Assembly (NCBI GenBank): GCA_001247695.2 | Contig: LGRX02033503.1 | Span: 1-47,148, forward strand | Origin: Cymbomonas tetramitiformis | Taxonomy: Eukaryota; Chlorophyta; Pyramimonadophyceae; Pyramimonadales; Pyramimonadaceae | DNA: 47,148 nt | Direction: 5' to 3' | In this document: positions 41,276-47,148 of the stretch, piece by piece | How positions within the stretch are numbered: the stretch's first letter is position 1 | Layout of the letters: the number at the start of each line of letters is the position of its first letter | Notes under the pieces: model-generated | Seen by the model: the letters and a program-made list of their open reading frames with translations, nothing else | Database searches by the model: none | What the model was told of the DNA's origin: nothing | Program-made: the position numbers and the translations under genes

Positions 41276-41770
41276 CCAGGCAGTCCACGTCCAGGAGCGG
41301 TCGCTCGGTCCGGCTTCTCCTCAATCCTGGCCCGCCACCGCATGCGCTGCCCTGAGTGACATATGACGATTGTGCGATCCTGAGCGGCATCTGACAATCT
41401 GCATCCGGGCATGGGCAAATTGCCTGCACTCTGTTCAGGCAAGTTGCATCACGGCACGCCACGTGGCATCTAAGCAGCTCTGACGAGTCCATGCTAGATT
41501 CCAACAGCTCAAGATCTCGTGAACTAAGAAGCCCAGATGTGTCATATCGCACGCATGGGTCCACCAGGAGAGGATGGGTTTGCAGAGGGAAGATGTATGA
41601 AGCCGAGTAGCTGGAAGGAGGGGGCAGCGTGAATGCATGTGCCTGCTATTGGAACCTACTGGAAGAGGACGGCATCCACTAGGGTGCACGTAACGGCGCG
41701 TTGTTGCTGATGCTCGGAAGCCTTCATTTGTAGCCACGCAGTATTTCTGAGGAGCGCGTGACGGGGTGCG

Positions 41771-41994
41771 TGGTGGCAGACTGCCAGTGGGCGCATGCGA
41801 GTGCCGCGCCGAGGCCGCTGGGAGTGGGATGCTCGGTACCACAAGGAGATGAAGCGGTTCATTCCGCCTGGCTCTACCATCGAAGAATTGCTGCCGACAC
41901 CGGTCCGTGCAGTCTCTAGGGCATGGGCCCATCACATCGCACCGTTCCAAGCCAATATTGACCATAATCCCAACCTCAATCTTAGGCAAAAGTG
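41771..41994 (+). CDS. Possible exon of an unrecognised gene
   Basis: The plus frame from 41795 reads GRWEWDARYHKEMKRFIPPG, then STIEELLPTPVRAVSRAWAH, charged and protein-like, with a stop at 41993-41995. No domain is recognised. A longer minus frame covers the same bases but looks less like protein. Confidence 0.25.
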
Positions 41995-42697
41995 ATTGAT
42001 ACGCAAAGTAAATTAGTTTGTCGCTTACAGTGTTTCCTTTCCTTTCCATTTGTTTGGTAGTTTCCACTTGGGATTTCCCACGTGGCGCTTGCTGCCGCGC
42101 AGTGCCATGCAGGTACTTCTGCAGGCATGCCATGTTGCTCCGGCTGCTGCTTTCATTATTAAGCATGCACTTCTTCAGCTGCTTACTTTATTTGCATGGG
42201 AAAGCCAAGTGCACGCTAGGGGTTTTGAGAGTGTGGCAACCTTGCTGTGATTCATTGCGCTTGAATGTATTTCATCAGAGCAGTTCCATGGCCTTATCCC
42301 AGCATGTGGTGTTGAGCTAGTGCGAATGTCGGTTACTGCTACATGCCTGTGATGTATGGGGGGTGCGCATTTATAGAAGTGGTGGAATAGCTGGAAGAAA
42401 CTAGCATTGGGGTTGCTGTCAAAGCCTGCAACTTTGGTTCCCCGGTGTGATGGCATTGGGTGGGATGATGATTGCAGGGATTGCAGGAACTTCATCATAA
42501 AAATGAACAGCCATAATACACAAATTCACTGACATATATGAGGTTGCTTGCCAAAATGTATAGCTGTAGGATAATTGCTCAAATAACAAGTACACGAAGA
42601 CGAGGTTGATCCCTTTCCAACAACTCCATATCGGCTGTACCATACCTCTTGATGCTGTGTTCTGATAGTGCACAACAGTTTTAGTTACAACACCCAC

Positions 42698-42937
42698 TTG
42701 CCTGTATTCTGGCGCAGCCAACATATAAACCACCAATTTGAAGTGAGACATTTTGACAGCTATATGTCCTTGCATCGTGTGCGGACTGAGTCCTGCTGGT
42801 GTCAGTTCCATAATCGAGCATGGCTGATGGAGGTCAACTATGTGCAATGCATTTTTGTGGTCACGCCGATTCGATGGTGGTGCACATAACATAACTGCCC
42901 CCACAGAAAGTGCGATAACGACGGCCAGGCCACCCAT
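42698..42937 (-). CDS. Possible first exon of an unknown membrane-anchored protein
   Basis: From the ATG ending at 42937 the frame has a hydrophobic segment (MGGLAVVIALSVGAVMLCAP), a signal anchor or signal peptide. About 60 polar residues follow to AAPEYRQ, where a GTGGGT donor would end an 80-codon, phase-0 exon. Beyond the donor the frame stays open without protein character. No family is recognised and no second exon was found. Confidence 0.3.
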
Positions 42938-42939
42938 CT

Positions 42940-43680
42940 CTCCAGCTCAGATAATGCGGGCGGCAGGTAGGGCCTGCGCAATGCCCCCAACTTTATTCCC
43001 CAGCGCCCCCATACTTCAGGCTAGTCATCTTTGCATATGTACCGGTATTTCAAACTTATGACTCCTAGAAGTGGAGCCAAAACCCATGAACTGGCTAAGT
43101 TTGCACCCGTACACAAACTTTGTCACACATTAAAATGAAGCATGTATATTTTTTTTAAACTACAAAACAGGTGTAAAGACCCGAGATGGTCTGAGAATCC
43201 TTGCTTATATCACATTGAAACTTGCGGAAAACTTGTAAAATCGCAAAAGTACGTCATTTTAACGCTAAAAGCCCTGATTGGTGTTCTGTAACATTTAGCG
43301 GGCATGAGGGCACATAGAATATCGATTCTATGTCATCTCAAATGTCAGGAAAACATGGTAATGAAGCGTAGGCATGCTTCAAATGGCTCACTAAAATTTA
43401 AGCCAGTTTCAGAATATTTGAGTCGGGGAAGTGGTCATGCGTGGATTAATATCGTCTGACAACTATCCATCAGCGACAGAAAACGCATACAGTATGATGC
43501 CTATCTTCCCGGAAAGATGTTGGGTTGAAGGAATTCCCTCGCATCGGGACACGCGTCGTGATTATCACGGTCTGATCTTATTATTGGATGCCTCTGTTGC
43601 TTGGTACAAATCGCACAATGCGTGGTGGTAAACCAGAGTGAATACTAATATGTACTGGTCGAAGGAATAGATGCACTGCA
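42940..43680. other. Intergenic, nothing recognised
   Basis: AT-rich spacer between the possible exon at 42698 and the retroelement leader. No supported feature. Confidence 0.4.
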
Positions 43681-43689
43681 AACAAGGTG

Positions 43690-46600
43690 TACTAGGGGAC
43701 ATAGTATGACGTGGTATGACGTGGTATGACAGTACAGTCTGACAGTACAGTCTGACAGTGTGACAGCAGTATGATCAGTCTGCAATATATGACAGAGGAA
43801 CTGCATGACAGTCATCGGAATGATAGGTCAGGAGTCATATACATAGCTGATGTTAAATGCTGAATGAGATTAAAGACTAGAAGTGATCAGATAATTATAA
43901 AAGAGCTGACCTGAGAGATTAGATAATTATAGAAGAACTGACTTGATCTCATTGGATATGACACTGATGTGCCATTGACATGCAGCTACCGGATGACAGA
44001 TGGCATATGAATACAGAATTAGATATGGAAGTCTGCCGGAATAGTTATTCATGGTGAATGATCGCTAATATCGCCGGCTTTTTATTTAGTAATCCTGCAC
44101 CACACTGCAGGACTGCAAACAAGTAATAAGTTAATACAATAAGCTACTATCTTTATAGTGTGCTCACAACAACTGGCATCTCAGGAACGTCTACGACTTC
44201 TACACGGCCTGTGCGTTGCCGAATTGCCGCGTTGCTTGTGATTGCCACGTTGCGTTAATCTTTCCGCCAACTTCGCTTCCGCTGTTCTTTTCGTCCAGCG
44301 TACGCCAGCGCTAACGCTCTTTTTGACCGTTTCCGCTTTAATTCAATATTCTTGACCGCTACTGGTGTACCGTTCGGGATTCTTCTGCTCACGTGACACA
44401 GTGTTGGCGTTCTTTTATTGCGCCCGCATCGGAGATTTTGTCGCGGCTTCTTGCTTCAGGCCGCTCCCTTCAACGTTTTTTTTCAATTACCGTCCAAGCT
44501 CTGCGCGGGATTCTTGTCCGCTACTGGCGTACCGATCAAGCTTCTTCACAGCGTGGACACGAGTTCGACTTCTTTTGTTGATCCGCGTCGGAATTTGTCG
44601 CAGCTTGTTGCTCCGCACCTTTTTCCTTCAGCCTTTCCGAGGGGCCGATGTTCTTTTTAATTTCAAGAAGTTATCGCTGAAATGTCCAGACCGTCTTCCG
44701 CTCCGGGCTCTCGCCGCGGTAATTCTTCGCCGGACTCCTTGATTTCTTCATCGCCGCGGCTTGCTGGGGACTCCCACCGACAGCGGTTGTCCCCGCCAGC
44801 GGATCTTGCGGCGGCCTCTGTCCGCTTGGGTGCCCTTCCGCAGATATCAGCGGAAGATGTTCCAATGAGATTCGCGGCTTCTGCCGGGCTGCCGGCGGCG
44901 CACCCTCCGCAGGCTCTGGCGGCGCACCCTCCGCAGGCTCTGGCGGCGCACCGTGATGTTTATGCCCCGGTGCTGCCGTCAGCGGGCCAGCATGATTACG
45001 GCACTGTGGGGCCTGTCCCTCTTGGGCAGGGACGTCTCGGCAATGTTCCCCGTGGGGCCTCTGCCGGGGGCGTTACTCGTTCTGCTCTGCAGGGATCGCC
45101 GGTTGCTGCCGGCGCTCGCGGTAATTCTTCTCGCTCGCTGGCCTCGGATGTGGCCGGCGGGCGTATCAACCACCTGGAGGACTCCGTTGCCGACTTGCAC
45201 GGGTCTGTGCAGCAGCTAATCCGGTTGGCGACGCCACCTCTGGCCGCAGGGGGGGGGAGTGTCTGCTCTCACAGCGCCTCAGAGCCAGCAGCAGCACCTA
45301 CAACCTCGGGCAAGACTTTCAGGTGGGCGCTCCGAAACCTCACTGGAGCGCACACACAGCCGCCAGCTACCTGTCAGGCCACCAGCAACCGCGCGTTCCG
45401 GGCAACAACCCCAGCCCGCTGCCCACTTACGCGTAGCGTACCTCCAGACAACCACTTCGTGCTCAGCAGCAGCGGCGGCGGCGGGGGCCGGAGGTCGGAG
45501 GCCGAGGAGCACACGCGTCTGGGGCAGCAGCATCAACCAGCGCTGCTCGCAACTACCCAGCAGCCCTCGCTGCTCGATCCCAGTGTTCATACAGCTCCAG
45601 GCACAACTCGGTCCGGGCAACCACCTCACCGGACGACGCCCAGCACGGCGGAGAGTGACGTGGACCTGGACGCGCCCACCATCTCGCGTGAGGAGCAAGA
45701 GAGGCGACGAGCGCGGAGAAGAGTTCGCCCGGGTCCGCAGACACCGAGCGGGGGGAGCACCACCTAGCCCGCCACCGTCTGACGAGGACGAGCTGTCGGA
45801 GTATGGGCTCCTGGTATTCACCGCCCAGACCGACGGGACCACCGCTGTCACGAGCATGGAACGAGGAGGGGAGCCTGAGCTGTCCTCCTCACAGAGGACA
45901 GGAGGGGGAGGCTCCCCTGTTTACGAGGTGTCCGATCACAGGGAGGTGTCCCTTCTCTCCGGGCTCACCTACTCGACATCAGCGCGGTGCGCATCGACCA
46001 CCGCGACGGCAGCGGCGCGCGAGGAGGGGTACCCGGATGTCAGCATGGGCCAAGTGAGGAGCGGGACAACCGAGACCACCTCGTCTCAGGAGTCCTGGGC
46101 GGAAGCTGTACAACAGCATCTTGCCCACCAGGAGGAGCTCGAGGGCCGCGATCCGGAGGGGGTCGTGTACGGCCAAGACGAGGGGAACTCTGAGGGCGAG
46201 GAGGACTCTGGGGGCGACGAGACCACTGGTGTCTGGGTCTGGAGCGACTTCCTGGGGACCTACATCCCTGCGTTCGAGTGCAACCAGGACGAGATGGTCG
46301 CAGCGTGCATGCCCAACAGCGACGGCGACGCCGAGTCGGGGAATCACGAGGGCGCAGGGGAAAGCAGGCGTGAAGGGAAGGAGCCCGCTGTTGACACCCC
46401 CGGCCGGCTACGAGTGCTCCATCATCGCCAAACGCCTCGAGCGACGGCCGCACCTCCTCCGGCACGACCTGCGGGGGAAATGGACCCTCGAGGTGTGCAT
46501 TCGGCGTCCCCTCCTGACCAAGGATCCGTCCGAGCCGCTGAGAGGAGAGCGGAGGAGAGCAAGCTCAGCAACCTCTCCTCACACATCCACAACACGTACG

Positions 46601-46770
46601 GTGGCGGCCCGACTATGGACCGCCCCTCTCTGAGCTCAGGCGTCAGCATGGCCTCCGCGACCAGCGACGCCCTCACGCAGGAGTGGAACGACGTTCTGTA
46701 CCTGCGGCAGCGTCAGAGTGAAGGTACCTTCTACCGAGTACATCCGGGAGTTGGGGGGTTATTACCGATG
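43690..46770 (+). mobile_element. Second chromovirus copy, 5' part only
   Basis: The 5' noncoding part (about 43690-44680) has LTR-like features: clustered TATGACAG/TGACAGTACAG tandem words at 43697-43770, a TATA-like ATTATAAAAG at 43894, and a possible LTR end near 44170. A 162-bp duplicated leader and then gag frames follow. From about 46030 the DNA is closely similar to 7955-8680. Similarity ends at about 46735, where the sequence jumps to a fragment reading YIRELGGYYR that faintly recalls the GYYR end of gypsy RT, then to AT-rich repeats. The LTR boundaries are inferred; no second LTR is in the window. Confidence 0.65.
44348..44671 (+). repeat. 162-bp tandem duplication in the retroelement leader
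   Basis: Copies starting at 44348 and 44510 share ATTCTTGNCCGCTACTGGYG at the head, then scattered matches (GTACCGNTC, CGCNTCGGA, TTTGTCGC) to the end. They are strongly diverged and lie just upstream of the gag ATG at 44682. Confidence 0.6.
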
Positions 46771-46780
46771 AAAAACTGAC
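44682..46780 (+). pseudogene. gag-like protein of the second chromovirus copy
   Basis: The ATG at 44682 (MSRPSSAPGSRRGNSSPDSL) opens a Ser/Pro/Ala-rich N-terminus with a repeated AAHPPQAL unit (44892-44949) and a short coil (INHLEDSVADLHGSVQQLIR). The frame ends at 45767. A second frame overlapping from about 45250 carries the rest, including SDFLGTYIPAFEC and EWNDVLYLRQRQSEGTFY. The switch may be at the G run 45250-45257 or nearer 45760. The protein is cut at about 46735 by the deletion junction and ends at a stop at 46777-46779. The function is inferred from position as gag. Confidence 0.6.
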
Positions 46781-47148
46781 CCTGTATTTTTGACCCTGTT
46801 TTTTGAACCTGTATTTTAAATACAGGGGCTGTTTTTGAAATGCAGGGCTGTATTTAAGTTCAGCCCCTGTATTTTCAATTTTTACACATTTTAGAAAAAA
46901 AATCTCATACCCCCGGAAATATTCATATCTTGTTTCTACAAAAATACAGCCCCTGTACTTTTCAATTTGCACTCTTAAGGAGCCCCTGTATTTTTTTGTT
47001 CAGGGGCTGTATTTTTGCTTCACTCTTCGTTTTTTATAATGCTTACAATTATAGTCTCATTCCCCCTGTACAAAAATACAGCCCCTGTACAGGGGCTGTA
47101 TTTTCGCTCTACTTCACTTTTCTTCAGGGGCTGAACTTTTATACAGGG
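46770..47148. repeat. AT-rich array of inverted CAGCCCCTGTATTTT modules
   Basis: The 15-bp word CAGCCCCTGTATTTT and its reverse-complement-like partner CAGGGGCTGTATTTT recur at least ten times in both orientations, separated by T/A-rich spacers. A perfect 32-bp palindrome lies at 47073-47104, centred on TGT|ACA. The array continues beyond the window. It may be a satellite, a MITE end cluster or a replication/recombination hotspot. No coding. Confidence 0.8.

Noticed and set aside
41435..42166. Minus-strand 243-codon frame
   Set aside because: Low protein character and no motif; the plus strand of the same DNA has more convincing segments.

Overview
The window reads as nuclear DNA of a repeat-rich eukaryote, most likely a green-lineage microalga. 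The clues are two spliced single-copy genes with GT-AG introns, Ty3/gypsy elements carrying SAM-methyltransferase domains of a kind I associate with green-algal retroelements, and long ORF-poor stretches with GT/CA, AT and ATTC microsatellites. The species cannot be fixed by eye. Nothing bacterial is present: there are no operons, rRNA, tRNA or CRISPR arrays.

Layout. (1) 1-4698: the 3' part of a gypsy-type element whose long frame joins a C5 cytosine methyltransferase domain (one in-frame TAG), an integrase, a PHD finger and a second SAM-methyltransferase-like domain, followed by a polypurine tract and an LTR. A truncated second LTR lies at 4709-4928. (2) 6662-7508: a TTAA-flanked piggyBac-type MITE. 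(3) 7955-15840: a decayed chromovirus with gag, a CCHC knuckle, a deleted RT region, an RNase H scrap, a Dam-like (NPPF) methyltransferase domain, an integrase and a chromodomain. (4) 15850-24560: AT-rich DNA with satellites, a 677-bp palindromic MITE, and scattered minus-strand segments that may be exons of an FG-GAP/VCBS repeat protein. (5) 24569-32719: a transposon nest. It holds a minus-strand non-LTR fragment (Ulp1-like protease plus EEP endonuclease). Interrupting this is a gag-only copia-like LTR element (A, TSD TGAGA), which itself contains an inverted relative (B, TSD GTCAT). Beyond A lies a third gag-only LTR element (C, TSD ACACT). (6) 33846-40597: two divergent host genes, a glucose-6-phosphate 1-epimerase (minus) and a GT90/CAP10-type glycosyltransferase (plus). 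Three consecutive introns of the GT90 gene are each filled by a different minisatellite. (7) 43690-46770: the 5' part of another copy of the chromovirus of region 3, ending in an abrupt deletion. (8) 46770-47148: an AT-rich array of short inverted modules running off the window.

How it fits together: most of the window is retroelement. The most notable theme is retroelements that carry their own DNA-methylation writers (C5-type, N6/Dam-type and an unassigned Rossmann methyltransferase) together with chromatin readers (PHD, chromodomain). The second theme is a family of small gag-only LTR elements with intact target-site duplications and a primer-binding site of the half-tRNA type. The two host genes share a 569-bp divergent intergenic region.
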